This document shows positions 25,586 to 34,507 of a stretch of 57,438 nt of DNA, in pieces. The notes beneath the pieces were generated by a model, which saw nothing but the letters and a program-made list of their open reading frames with translations, did not search any database and had not been told where the DNA came from. Each line of letters starts with the position of its first letter. The stretch's first letter is position 1. A program made the position numbers and the translations under genes. The stretch comes from Burkholderia sp. E7m39 (GTDB lineage: Bacteria > Pseudomonadota > Gammaproteobacteria > Burkholderiales > Burkholderiaceae): the NCBI GenBank assembly GCA_001319865.1, contig BBSL01000117.1, positions 1 through 57,438 of the forward strand, written 5' to 3'.

Positions 25586-27367
25586 ATGACCATCGCTCTT
25601 CATGCGTTGCGCGAAAATGAGGCGTCGCGGCGCGGCCGGTCTGTCATGCTCGCGCGCTGCATGTGCTTTCTGCCGATCGTGCCGACGTTGCTGTTTCTGC
25701 TGGTGTTTTTCGTCGTGCCCGTCGGCGAGATACTGCAAGGCGGTCTCGTCAGCGCCGACGGTCAGATCGGCTTCGCGCAGTTTGAGCGCATCGCGCGCAC
25801 ACCTGTTTATGCGAAGGTGCTGTGGATCACCTTCGCCATCTCGTTCCTGACGGCGGCACTGTCCATCCTGCTCGGCTATCCCGTTGCGTACATGCTGAGC
25901 CGGCTGCCGGAGCGTGTGCGCGAGCGCCGGCTGCTGTGGATCATGTTGCCGTTCTGGACCAGCTATCTCGTCAAGACGTACGCGTGGATGTTGCTGCTCT
26001 CCAAGACGGGCGTGCTGTCCACGATCGCGCTCTCGCTCGGTTTCGTGCACGAGACGAGCGGTACGATACCGTCGCTGACGGGGGTGCTGGTCGGCATGGT
26101 GCATTCGATGCTGCCGCTCGCCGTCATGACGATGCTTCCCGTGATGCGCGGTATCGACGACCAGCTCGCGCAGGCGGCTGAGACGCTCGGCGCACAACGC
26201 AGCATGAGCTTCTTCACGGTGTTTCTGCCGCTCTCTTCGCCGGGCGTGGCGGCGGCGGGGCTGCTCGTGTTCATTTCGAGCCTCGGCTTCTTCATCGTGC
26301 CGGCGCTTCTCGGCTCGCCGAAGGAAACCATGATCGCGCAGCTCGTGATCTCGTCCGTCCTCGAACTCTTCGACATGCGGTTCGCCGGCGCGCTGTCCAC
26401 AGTCCTGCTGGTCTGCTCGATTGTCATCTTCTTCGTCTATGACCGCATGGTCGGTCTCACGTCGCTGACGGGCGAAGTGACGGAGCGGTCGCGCGGCTCG
26501 CGCTCACAGGGATTCAGGCTCGCACTGCTGATGATGGCGGGCCGCGTCTTCGCGCCGTTCATGATGCGCCGCAACGCGCTTGCAGACACGGCGGCTCGCG
26601 CCGCGAGCCCGCTCGGACTCTATACGTGCGTCATCATGGCGCTGCTCGTGGTGCCGGTGCTGTCGGTGATTCCGTATGCGTTCACGTCGAGCGACTACAT
26701 CGCGTTTCCGCCGAAGTTCATCAGCACGCGCTGGTTCGGCACCTTCATGGACTCGCCCGTATGGCGTAGCGCGATCATTCGCTCGTTCGAAGTCGGTCTG
26801 GGCACGGCGCTGCTGTCGCTGCTGCTCGGCTTCGGCGCGACGCTCGCGATGACTCGCATGCCGCGCCGTACGAGCAAGCCGGTTTTCGCGCTGCTGGTTG
26901 CGCCGTTGATCGTGCCGCGCATCGTCGTCGCAGTGGGTCTGCTATATCTGCTCGGCCGCCTGGGACTCACGGGCACGAATCTCGGCCTTATCTTCGGGCA
27001 TACGGTGCTGGCGATTCCTTATGTGGTCGTTACGCTCGCGGCAGGCTTCCAGCGCTTCGACTGGCGTCTGGACGATGCAGCCCGCGTGATGGGCGCGTCT
27101 GCGTTGCGGCGCATTACGTCGGTCGTGCTGCCGCTGCTCATGCCGAGCGTCACGGCGGCGTTCCTGTTCGCGTTTCTCGTTTCTTTCGACGATCTGACGA
27201 TCGCGATCTTCGTGAGTGGCGGCATCAATTCGACGCTGCCGAAGCAGATGTGGGACGACATCCAGCTCGCGATCACGCCGACACTCGCCGCCGTGTCGAC
27301 CACGCTGGTCATTCTGATCGCGCTCGTCGTGGCGGTGTCTTCCTGGCTCAAGCGCCGCGCGCGCTGA
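25586..27367 (+). CDS. Fused ABC transporter permease (PotB-PotC-like domains in one chain)
   Basis: 593 residues, about twice the length of a normal permease, with two BPD_transp_1 domains in one uninterrupted frame. The first EAA loop is in LAQAAETLGAQRSMSFF near residue 195, the second in DDAARVMGASALRRI near 500. Each half has about six hydrophobic helices. Between the halves is a charged linker (ERSRGSRSQGF). The fusion would give a fixed pair of permease domains for the PotA-like ATPase. Spacing of 9 bases to the ATPase gene indicates one operon. Confidence 0.9.
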   Translation: MTIALHALRENEASRRGRSVMLARCMCFLPIVPTLLFLLVFFVVPVGEILQGGLVSADGQIGFAQFERIARTPVYAKVLWITFAISFLTAALSILLGYPVAYMLSRLPERVRERRLLWIMLPFWTSYLVKTYAWMLLLSKTGVLSTIALSLGFVHETSGTIPSLTGVLVGMVHSMLPLAVMTMLPVMRGIDDQLAQAAETLGAQRSMSFFTVFLPLSSPGVAAAGLLVFISSLGFFIVPALLGSPKETMIAQLVISSVLELFDMRFAGALSTVLLVCSIVIFFVYDRMVGLTSLTGEVTERSRGSRSQGFRLALLMMAGRVFAPFMMRRNALADTAARAASPLGLYTCVIMALLVVPVLSVIPYAFTSSDYIAFPPKFISTRWFGTFMDSPVWRSAIIRSFEVGLGTALLSLLLGFGATLAMTRMPRRTSKPVFALLVAPLIVPRIVVAVGLLYLLGRLGLTGTNLGLIFGHTVLAIPYVVVTLAAGFQRFDWRLDDAARVMGASALRRITSVVLPLLMPSVTAAFLFAFLVSFDDLTIAIFVSGGINSTLPKQMWDDIQLAITPTLAAVSTTLVILIALVVAVSSWLKRRAR

Positions 27368-27394
27368 ATCCTGGGCTTTTCAATCGATACAGGT

Positions 27395-28936
27395 ATGCAT
27401 CTCTATCCGGAATACTTCGCTCACCGGCACGCAGACGACGATCTGGACTGCGTGCCACTGCTCGCGGCGGGATTGCGTCGTGGACCATCGCGCACCATCG
27501 CGCACTTTGACGATGAGAGGATCACCTGCCATGACATCGCGCGGCGTGTCGCGCAGTTGCAGCGGTGGTTCGCAGAGGAAGGGCTCGTGCCGGGCGACCG
27601 TGTCGCCGTGATGCTCGGCAACAGCGCAGAGCACGTTCATCTGATCTACGCGCTCGTGCTGAGCGGGCTTGTCTGGGTGCCGGTGAACACGAAACTGCGC
27701 GCAGCGGGCCTCGAGTATCTGCTGCTGCACTCGGAGCCGAAGCTGCTCATCATCGATGACGAATTCGAGGCCGTGACCGCGACGATCGACTGCGCTGCGA
27801 CGCGGCGCGTGCGCATCCCCGCGCTCGATGCGCAGGAACCGCATGCGTCATTCACGAGCCCGGATATCGGCGTGCATGATCCGCTGTGCATCATCTATAC
27901 GTCGGGCACGACGGGCGCGCCGAAAGGTGTTGTCTTCACGCACCGGATGATGCGCATCGCGGGCGAAGCCGCGCTGTGCGTGGCGGATGTGCACGAAGGC
28001 GACAGGCTGTTTCTGTGGGAGCCGCTGTGTCATATCGGCGGTGCGCAGATGCTGCTGCTTCCGTTCCTCGAAGCCGTGACCTTGCACGCAGTGCCGCGCT
28101 TCTCGGCCTCGCAGTTCTGGCCGCAGATCCAGCGCGCCCGCGCGACGCAGCTGCATTACCTGGGCGGAGTGCTCGATATCCTGATGCAACTGCCGCCCGA
28201 CGCGCAGCCTGAAACGCACACGCTGCGCGTCGCGTGGGGCGCGGGCGTGAGCGCGTCTGCGTGGACGGCGGTGCAGGGGCGGCTCAACGTGAGCCTGCGG
28301 GAATGCTATGGCATGACCGAGTGTTCGAGCTTCGCGACCGCGAATGCGACGGGGAAGCCAGGGTCAATCGGCCGCGCGCTGCCGTGGATCGAGATCGAAC
28401 TGCTCGACGAGGAAGGCGAGCCCGTGAAGGACGGCGAGGCGGGCGAGATCGTGTTGTCGAGCAAGGTGGACGGCACGTTTTTGCCGGCCTACCTGAAGAA
28501 TCCGGACGCGACCCGAGCCGCGTTGCGCAACGGCAGGCTGCACACGGGCGACCGCGCGCGACGCGATGCCGACGGCGATTTCTTCTTTATCGGCCGGCAG
28601 ACGGATAGCATGCGGGTGCGTGGCGAAAACGTATCGGCGTGGGAGATCGAGCGCATTTTCGCGGAGCATCCGGCCGTTCATGCCAGCGCGGCGATCGGCG
28701 TGGCGTCTGCGATCGGCGAGCAGGATATTCTGCTCAACGTGCAGTTCAAGGACGCCCCGGTGGACTGGGAAACCATGCACGCGTGGGCGCGCGAGCGGCT
28801 CGCCAGTTTTCAGTTGCCGCGCTATTACCGCGCGGTGGAAAGCTTTGAGCTGACGGCGAGCGAGCGGATCAAAAAGCATCTGCTGCCGCGCAATGTGGAC
28901 GACGCCTGGGATCGGATGAACAAAGCTCGGGCGTGA
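27395..28936 (+). CDS. Acyl-CoA ligase, CaiC-like (AMP-dependent synthetase family)
   Basis: 513 residues with a complete adenylate-forming signature: IIYTSGTTGAPKGV near 167-180, ECYGMTECSSF near 307, RLHTGDRARRDADGDFFFIGR around 386-405, and the C-terminal Lys in ERIKKHLLP. The general layout resembles carnitine/crotonobetaine-CoA ligases. It follows the transporter by 27 bases and precedes the IclR gene by 67. Together with the enoyl-CoA hydratase it suggests import and CoA activation of a small carboxylate with C=C chemistry on the CoA ester. Confidence 0.88.
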   Translation: MHLYPEYFAHRHADDDLDCVPLLAAGLRRGPSRTIAHFDDERITCHDIARRVAQLQRWFAEEGLVPGDRVAVMLGNSAEHVHLIYALVLSGLVWVPVNTKLRAAGLEYLLLHSEPKLLIIDDEFEAVTATIDCAATRRVRIPALDAQEPHASFTSPDIGVHDPLCIIYTSGTTGAPKGVVFTHRMMRIAGEAALCVADVHEGDRLFLWEPLCHIGGAQMLLLPFLEAVTLHAVPRFSASQFWPQIQRARATQLHYLGGVLDILMQLPPDAQPETHTLRVAWGAGVSASAWTAVQGRLNVSLRECYGMTECSSFATANATGKPGSIGRALPWIEIELLDEEGEPVKDGEAGEIVLSSKVDGTFLPAYLKNPDATRAALRNGRLHTGDRARRDADGDFFFIGRQTDSMRVRGENVSAWEIERIFAEHPAVHASAAIGVASAIGEQDILLNVQFKDAPVDWETMHAWARERLASFQLPRYYRAVESFELTASERIKKHLLPRNVDDAWDRMNKARA

Positions 28937-29003
28937 TATCGCTATCCGATACTGCTTTATGGTCATGCGATAATTCGCCAACAATAGCGAAGATGAACAT
29001 GTG

Positions 29004-29846
29004 ATGACCCACGCGCCGAAAGTTCCGCGCAAGCGCAAGAACCCAGCGACGAAGCCGCAGGCCGAGGCGGCGGATCCGACTGCCTCTCCGCTGTACGTGC
29101 AGTCCGTCGAAAAGGCGATGAAAGTGCTCACCGCCTTCGACGGCAGCAAGCGTCAGTTGTCGCTGTCCGAGATCTCGGCGCTCACGGGTTTCGACCTGAG
29201 CGCGACGCAGCGCTTCACGTTCACGCTCGCGGCGCTCGGCTATCTTTTCAAGGATGCCGACAGCCGCAAGTACGAACTGTCGCCCAAGTTGCTGGACTTT
29301 ACCTACCATTACCTGACGTCCAACGAACTCGTGAGTCGTGCGACGCCTTATCTTCAGCAACTCGGCTCGGAGACGGAGGAGGCCACCAATCTTACCGTGC
29401 TCGACGACACGGACATCGTGTTCGTGCTGCGAATCGTGAGCCGCAATGTTTTCAACGCCCACGTGATTACCGGGTCGCGTCTGCCCGCATACTGCACTGC
29501 GCCGGGGCTCGCAATCCTGGCGACGCTACCGGACGGAGAAGTCGACGACATCCTGTCGCGCACGAATCTCGTGCCGTATACGTCGTCGACCGTGTATCAG
29601 CCGCGCAAGATCAAAGACCGCATCGCGCAGATCCGAAAGCAGGGGTACGCGCATACTGAAGACGAGTACTTCGTCAGCGATATTTCGACGGCGGCGGCGA
29701 TCACCAATGCGCACGGGCGAGGGATAGGCGCGGTGAATATCGCTGTGGCCAGATCACGATGGCATGCCGACCGCGACGAGCGGCGCTTCGCCGATCTGGT
29801 GATTTCCACGGCGTCGGCAATTTCGACGCGGCGTCGCGTCGAATAA
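29004..29846 (+). CDS. IclR-family transcriptional regulator
   Basis: 280 residues from the ATG at 29004 (a GTG just before it is also in frame). An N-terminal tail rich in Lys and Ala is followed by the winged helix (VEKAMKVLTAFDGSKRQLSLSEISALTG, about 33-60) and the IclR effector domain (RNVFNAHVITGSRLPAYCTAPG, then the KIKDRIAQIRKQGYAH segment). It sits in the same direction at the end of the hydratase/transporter/ligase cluster and probably governs it. Confidence 0.88.
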   Translation: MTHAPKVPRKRKNPATKPQAEAADPTASPLYVQSVEKAMKVLTAFDGSKRQLSLSEISALTGFDLSATQRFTFTLAALGYLFKDADSRKYELSPKLLDFTYHYLTSNELVSRATPYLQQLGSETEEATNLTVLDDTDIVFVLRIVSRNVFNAHVITGSRLPAYCTAPGLAILATLPDGEVDDILSRTNLVPYTSSTVYQPRKIKDRIAQIRKQGYAHTEDEYFVSDISTAAAITNAHGRGIGAVNIAVARSRWHADRDERRFADLVISTASAISTRRRVE

Positions 29847-29852
29847 CGCTCC

Positions 29853-30437
29853 CTACTTGTTAATCTTCGCCCGCGTCTCTTCTGCTAACTTCAAATGCTC
29901 TTGTAGTACGGGCCTCGCACTGGCGGCCAGTGCCCGTACATCAGGGTCGCTTGCATGTTGGGCCTCATCGCTGAACTGCTTGACGTCATCCTTGTGGTCC
30001 GAGACGTTATGCTCCATAAAAACCTTGTCAAATGCGTGCCCGGTCAGCGGCTTGAGCGCAGCCTGAGTTGCCTCTTGACTTATTGAAATCCCGCTAGGCA
30101 AGTTGTAGCCCTTGCGCTTTGCGAGGCTTTCGATCTGGGCATCGAGTGACTGATGGTCGGCAATCATGCGTTTGGCAAACGCCTGCACCGATGTGTCCGA
30201 CGATTTGCGCAGCGCGAGCTGGCACGACTGGATTTCGGCGCGGCCATCCTCAATGGCAGAACCAAGGAAATCGCTGGGGTCCTTTACATCGTCGGCGTGC
30301 GCCATGGTTGCGCCTGCTATCAGTAGCAAACAGGTGACTGCCTTCAAGGCGACATAATGGCGCGCCCGCATCGGCCGCTTTGCTTCGGCGGATGCGCGCA
30401 CGTCGCGCAATTCGGGTATGAGACAGCGTGTCGGCAT
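29853..30437 (-). CDS. DUF4142 domain protein, periplasmic
   Basis: 194 residues from the ATG at 30437, chosen because a perfect AAGGAGG lies 6 bases upstream. The first 22 residues are charged and precede a hydrophobic segment (LKAVTCLLLIAGATMAHAD), so a start at the internal ATG near 30371 would give a cleaner signal peptide. The mature part is an all-helical DUF4142 domain: FLGSAIEDGRAEIQSCQLAL, VQAFAKRMIADHQSLDAQI and a C-terminal VRPVLQEHL-like helix. DUF4142 proteins are ferritin-like, of unknown function, often stress-linked. It converges with the IclR gene. Confidence 0.85.
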   Translation of the reverse strand: MPTRCLIPELRDVRASAEAKRPMRARHYVALKAVTCLLLIAGATMAHADDVKDPSDFLGSAIEDGRAEIQSCQLALRKSSDTSVQAFAKRMIADHQSLDAQIESLAKRKGYNLPSGISISQEATQAALKPLTGHAFDKVFMEHNVSDHKDDVKQFSDEAQHASDPDVRALAASARPVLQEHLKLAEETRAKINK

Positions 30438-30475
30438 CGGTGCCTCCTTCATTAGCAAGTTTCCGTTGATGAGCA

Positions 30476-31027
30476 TTGCTTGTGCCGCGGCGCACTCCTG
30501 TGCAAGAGGTGCTGGGAGCTTCGCTCGCAGTGGCCAAGCGGGAAGTGGCTGACCAGGCGCTCGGTGGAGCAACTGCAAACGGCAATCCCGGCGAACGGGA
30601 CGCCGTTATCCGGGTATCTGGTCAGGAAATATCCATCTATGAGGCGCTCGTCTGCTCCGGGCTTGACCGGACTAATATCAAGAAGTATTTCGACAAGCTG
30701 TTGTCCTACGGTGTCTGTGACATCTATTTCCACGTCACTTACTCGTACGCAAAGGAGCTCAAACCTCTCCTGGAGTATGTTGAACACATGCTCAAGCACG
30801 AGGTTTCTCCCGGTCTCACATATCTCGCCTGCGAGTTTGTGGGACCTCCGGATTACGAAACAAGCGGGTATATCGCGACCTACCGTGTCGACCACCGGGA
30901 GGTGGCGGTGGTGTTCTTGATTGTTGACCTTACGGTCTCGTGGCCTCCGGTGGCTGAGGCAACCGCTTCGACGATCCAGGCGGCGTGCTCGCCAGAACCA
31001 ACGACTGCTTCGCAACAGCCGGCATGA
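30476..31027 (+). CDS. Hypothetical protein, unrecognised
   Basis: An open frame of 183 residues without a family I recognise. The central part (about residues 48-155) looks like a folded alpha/beta protein: ISIYEALVCSGLDRTNIKK, then GVCDIYFHVTYSYAKE, then VAVVFLIVDLTVSWPP, a hydrophobic beta strand. The tail is low-complexity and Ala/Thr-rich. The furthest start is a TTG at 30476; several GTG codons follow and the true start may lie inside. It begins 38 bases from the divergent DUF4142 gene. GC bias is lower than in the upstream block. Real gene likely, function unknown. Confidence 0.5.
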   Translation: MLVPRRTPVQEVLGASLAVAKREVADQALGGATANGNPGERDAVIRVSGQEISIYEALVCSGLDRTNIKKYFDKLLSYGVCDIYFHVTYSYAKELKPLLEYVEHMLKHEVSPGLTYLACEFVGPPDYETSGYIATYRVDHREVAVVFLIVDLTVSWPPVAEATASTIQAACSPEPTTASQQPA

Positions 31028-31335
31028 GCATCTCCATCTGCGAAGTTTGACCGCAATCGCTGGGCGAAGCAGACGTTGTTCGACGAAACCCGAACGGCTA
31101 AAAAGGGACTGTGAGTGCACGTTCGGTTTCGGTGGATAAGTTATTCGCAACTGCCGATATGCCAATGTCGGGGTTGGTACGCAAACTTCCTGGACGTATA
31201 AACAGCGATATCGGTCCTCAAAAACGACAAGAACTGGTTGTCTTGGTGCGACATCAATTGATGAATTCCACAACCACCACTAACTCATGCCGAAGCATGT
31301 CGCTTGCGAGAGGCCCCTCCAGACGTCGACCGACG
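31028..31335. other. 308-base region with no gene seen
   Basis: Short overlapping open frames occur on both strands but none resembles a protein family and none has a good ribosome-binding site. It separates the unknown protein from the convergent LysR gene. Confidence 0.5.
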
Positions 31336-32253
31336 TCAAAGCGGTGTCTGCCACAGTTCACATAACAGCTGACGAAAAACCGGTATGGCCAATTCCAGCA
31401 GGGGCCCTCGTGGGCGCTGCGCTGACGTCGCAATCCATAGCGTTGTGTGAAGCGGAGGATCTTCGATGGGGCGCACAAGGAACTCTTGTTGTTGCCCACC
31501 TGAGTGCACGGCCTTCAGCGAAAGCACTGCATGAAGCTCTTCGTCATGCACGAGATTGAGAATGGCGGGAATGCTTTCGATCTCCAACGCAATGCAGGGC
31601 TTCAACGATGCCTGAGCCATTGCAGCCTCCAGCAGAAGTCGAATCGAATGTGGACGGCTCGGCATGACAAGCTGCTTTTGAGCCACTTCCGCAAGGCTGA
31701 CGGGTTTCCCCGCCAAATCTTCTGATGAGAGAGGCGCCGAGCGGGACGAGACCAGGTACAACTGCTCACTCAATACTGGGGATAGCTCGACGCTCGGGGA
31801 AGTCGAATTTGTGTAGACGATAGCGCAGTCCGCGCGCCCCATGGTTAACCATTCCAACGCGTAGGCCGAGAGGCCCTCGAGGAGGCAGAGCGTCGCTTTC
31901 GGAAAACGTTCGCGAAATCGTCGAACTAAAGGCGCAGTCATTACCGAACTTACGCTCGGCGGCAAGGCGACCACGAGCCTCCCCGTCGCTTCTCCGCGTT
32001 CGTCCTCCATATCTGAATGAACGCGCTGGACCTGCGAAAGGATGCTCCGGCTATGTTCAAGCAGCCGCCTTCCAGGTTCAGTAAGCGTGACTCCGCGGCC
32101 ATTCCTTTCTAAAAGCACCTGCCGAAACTCCAACTCAAGCGCACGTACCTGCCGGCTCAAGACGGGTTGCGCAATCGAAAGAAGGTTTGCTGCCTTCGTG
32201 AAGCTGCCCAGTTCGGCAACGTGGACGAAATATTCAAGTTGACGCAGTTCCAC
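31336..32253 (-). CDS. LysR-family regulator divergent from the protocatechuate 4,5-cleavage operon
   Basis: 305 residues from a GTG at 32253 preceded by AGGAGG; the reading frame stays open further upstream but that part is not LysR-like. It begins with ELRQLEYFVHVAELGSFTKAA and the recognition helix AQPVLSRQVRALE, followed by RNGRGVTLTEPGRRLL. The effector domain (about 90-300) is of the NAC/CynR-like type. It is transcribed away from the 32369 operon with 115 bases between starts, the classic LysR arrangement, so it is the probable activator of that operon, responding to protocatechuate or a ring-cleavage intermediate (inference). It is similar in its N-terminus to the LysR at 38459. Confidence 0.88.
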   Translation of the reverse strand: MELRQLEYFVHVAELGSFTKAANLLSIAQPVLSRQVRALELEFRQVLLERNGRGVTLTEPGRRLLEHSRSILSQVQRVHSDMEDERGEATGRLVVALPPSVSSVMTAPLVRRFRERFPKATLCLLEGLSAYALEWLTMGRADCAIVYTNSTSPSVELSPVLSEQLYLVSSRSAPLSSEDLAGKPVSLAEVAQKQLVMPSRPHSIRLLLEAAMAQASLKPCIALEIESIPAILNLVHDEELHAVLSLKAVHSGGQQQEFLVRPIEDPPLHTTLWIATSAQRPRGPLLELAIPVFRQLLCELWQTPL

Positions 32254-32310
32254 GGCCGCCTCCTGAGATGCAATTGTGGCATATCTAATATACACGAAAT
32301 GACATTGTCT

Positions 32311-32323
32311 ACTATCAGATACT
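32311..32323 (+). promoter_or_regulatory. Candidate LysR operator upstream of the lig operon
   Basis: A dyad centred on TATCAGATA (32313-32321), 48 bases before the operon start and 60 bases before the divergent LysR start. The same 9-mer lies in the second LysR-divergent region at 39485-39493. A related element GCATATCTAATATAC lies at 32279-32293, and GATAC/GTATC arms at 32318-32322 and 32337-32341 add a second dyad towards the promoter. Confidence 0.5.
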
Positions 32324-32368
32324 GTAAAAGAATACGGTATCGAAGATGACACGACCCTCAGGAGACAC

Positions 32369-33478
32369 ATGCAACGCCCCATTCCCTGCCTGTTTATGCG
32401 CGGCGGAACCTCGCGAGGCCCCTTTTTCCGGGCGGAGGATCTGCCAACCGACCTATCCACTCGGGACCGCGTGCTGCTCGACGTCATGGGATCGCCCGAC
32501 CTGAGGCAAATAGATGGACTCGGCGGCGCTCATCCGTTGACCAGCAAGGTCGGTATCGTCCGGCGGGGATCTCGCCCCGATATCGATCTCGAGTTTCTAT
32601 TCGCACAGTTGCAGCCAGACGCGGACACGGTAGATACGACCCCGAATTGCGGGAACATGCTTGCCGCAGTCGTTCCGTTTGCCCTTGAGGTGGGATTGCT
32701 CGCACCTCGAGGAAGGCAGACGACCGCGCGCGTTCTGACGCTGAACACTGGAATGTCCTGTGACATCACCGTTGACACGCCGGAAGGACGTCCTGAATAC
32801 GACGGTTCTGCGCGAATCGACGGCGTCCCTGGAGCTGCGGCGCCGGTGAGTATCAATTTCCTAAATACGGCCGGCTCGGTCTGCTCGGCGATGTTACCTA
32901 CGGGTCGGGTCCGGGATCGAATTGATCTGGGCGACGGACGCACGCTCGACGTGACCTGCATCGATAACGGAATGCCGATGGTGCTGGTGCCGGCAGAGGC
33001 GCTGGGCCGAACCGGGCGTGAGTCGGTTGCAGATCTCAATGCCGATATCGAGCTTAAGGCTGAGCTCGAAGCGTTACGACGTAGGTGCAGTGAAGCAATG
33101 GGTCTTGGCGACACATCGTCAAAGAACTACCCAAAGATGTGCCTCGTTTCGCGACCTGTCGCAGGCGGAGCATTATCGACGCGCTGCTTTATTCCTCATG
33201 TCTGCCATGACGCTATCGGTGTGTTAGCGGCCGTTACTGTCGCTACTGCCTGTGTACTTGATGGCAGTGTCGCGCACGACCTTGCCTCTACATCAAGTGG
33301 CGTTGTCAAGCAGGTATCGATCGAACATCCATCCGGGGAGTTCAGTGTTGAACTGGAAGTCGATGCCACAAATCCACACGTCGTTAAACGTGCTGCGTTA
33401 CTGAGGACGGCGCGACTGATCATGCGTGGCGAGGTGATGGTCAAGGAAAAAGCATTCGAACTAGCGGGGACGCGATGA
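32369..33478 (+). CDS. 4-oxalomesaconate tautomerase, PrpF/GalD family
   Basis: 369 residues of the PrpF family, which has two diaminopimelate-epimerase-like domains. It starts PIPCLFMRGGTSRGPFF, the family signature, and contains GGAHPLTSKVGIV, DTTPNCGNM (with the catalytic-type Cys in NCGN) and DTSSKNYPKMCLVS. In this operon the enzyme would isomerise the keto and enol forms of 4-oxalomesaconate, the role of LigU/PmdU or GalD. AGGAG is 7 bases before the ATG. The next gene overlaps by 4 bases. Methylaconitate isomerase (PrpF proper) is excluded mainly by context. Confidence 0.85.
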   Translation: MQRPIPCLFMRGGTSRGPFFRAEDLPTDLSTRDRVLLDVMGSPDLRQIDGLGGAHPLTSKVGIVRRGSRPDIDLEFLFAQLQPDADTVDTTPNCGNMLAAVVPFALEVGLLAPRGRQTTARVLTLNTGMSCDITVDTPEGRPEYDGSARIDGVPGAAAPVSINFLNTAGSVCSAMLPTGRVRDRIDLGDGRTLDVTCIDNGMPMVLVPAEALGRTGRESVADLNADIELKAELEALRRRCSEAMGLGDTSSKNYPKMCLVSRPVAGGALSTRCFIPHVCHDAIGVLAAVTVATACVLDGSVAHDLASTSSGVVKQVSIEHPSGEFSVELEVDATNPHVVKRAALLRTARLIMRGEVMVKEKAFELAGTR

Positions 33479-34503
33479 TTATTGACTGCCACGGACACTA
33501 TACGACCGCACCGAAAGCCCTGGAGTTATGGAGGGGGCGGCAAATCGCGGGTCTGACTGACCCCGCTCAGGCCCCGCACGTCAATGAGCTGAAAATCAGT
33601 GACGATGAGTTGCGCGAGTCGATTTCCGGAAACCAGTTGAAAAAGATGCTGGAGCGTGGAATCGACTTAACGATCTTCTCCCCGCGTGCGAGCTTCATGG
33701 CGCATCACATTGGCAACGTCGAGACCAGTTCGACGTGGGCGTCGATCTGTAACGAGTTGTGTTATCGCGTTTCGCAGTTGTTTCCCGACAACTTCATCGG
33801 CGCAGCAATGCTCCCGCAATCGCCCGGTGTCGACCCAGCGACATGTATTCCGGAACTGGAGCGGTGTGTAAGCGACTATGGATTTGTCGCAGTCAATCTG
33901 AATCCTGATCCTTCCGGGGGACATTGGACGTCTCCTCCTTTGTCGAATCGTCACTGGTACCCGTTGTACGAAAAAATGGTTGAGTACGACATACCGGCAA
34001 TGGTGCATGTCTCTACCAGTTGTAATGCCTGTTTCCATACAACGGGTGCTCACTACCTGAATGCAGACACAACGGCATTCATGCAATGCCTCACTTCAAA
34101 GTTGTTTCAGGACTTTCCGACATTGCGGTTTGTCATTCCGCACGGTGGAGGTGCCGTGCCGTACCACTGGGGCAGGTTCCGCGGTTTGGCGCAAGAGCTG
34201 AAGCTCCCTCCGCTTAAGGATCATCTGCTTAACAATATTTTCTTCGATACGTGTGTCTATCACCAACCTGGAATCAACCTCCTGACCGACGTCATTCCCG
34301 TTGAGAACATCCTGTTCGCAAGCGAAATGATTGGTGCGGTTCGAGGTGTAGATCCGGAAACGGGCTTTCACTTTGACGATACGCGTCGTTACATCGACGC
34401 GGCAGAGACGCTGTCGGACGAAGACCGAACCCAAATTTACGAGCGCAACGCGCGGCGCGTTTATCCCAGGCTTGACGCTGCACTGAAGCGAAAAGGGAGT
34501 TGA
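33475..34503 (+). CDS. ligJ: 4-oxalomesaconate hydratase (LigJ)
   Basis: 342 residues, amidohydrolase superfamily. It opens MIIDCHGHYTTAPKALELW, with the HxH metal motif, and contains FSPRASFMAHHIG, ICNELCYRVSQLFPDNFIGA, SGGHWTSPPL and FVIPHGGGAVPYHWGRF, all hallmarks of LigJ. It hydrates 4-oxalomesaconate to 4-carboxy-4-hydroxy-2-oxoadipate, the penultimate step of the protocatechuate 4,5-cleavage pathway. The Comamonas equivalent is PmdE. It is translationally coupled to the tautomerase gene. Confidence 0.95.
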   Translation: MIIDCHGHYTTAPKALELWRGRQIAGLTDPAQAPHVNELKISDDELRESISGNQLKKMLERGIDLTIFSPRASFMAHHIGNVETSSTWASICNELCYRVSQLFPDNFIGAAMLPQSPGVDPATCIPELERCVSDYGFVAVNLNPDPSGGHWTSPPLSNRHWYPLYEKMVEYDIPAMVHVSTSCNACFHTTGAHYLNADTTAFMQCLTSKLFQDFPTLRFVIPHGGGAVPYHWGRFRGLAQELKLPPLKDHLLNNIFFDTCVYHQPGINLLTDVIPVENILFASEMIGAVRGVDPETGFHFDDTRRYIDAAETLSDEDRTQIYERNARRVYPRLDAALKRKGS

Positions 34504-34507
34504 ACTT

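Noticed and set aside
28943..28951. TATCCGATA upstream of the IclR gene as a third member of the LysR dyad set
   Set aside because: It differs at the centre base, lies in a non-LysR context and is a simple palindrome that could occur by chance.
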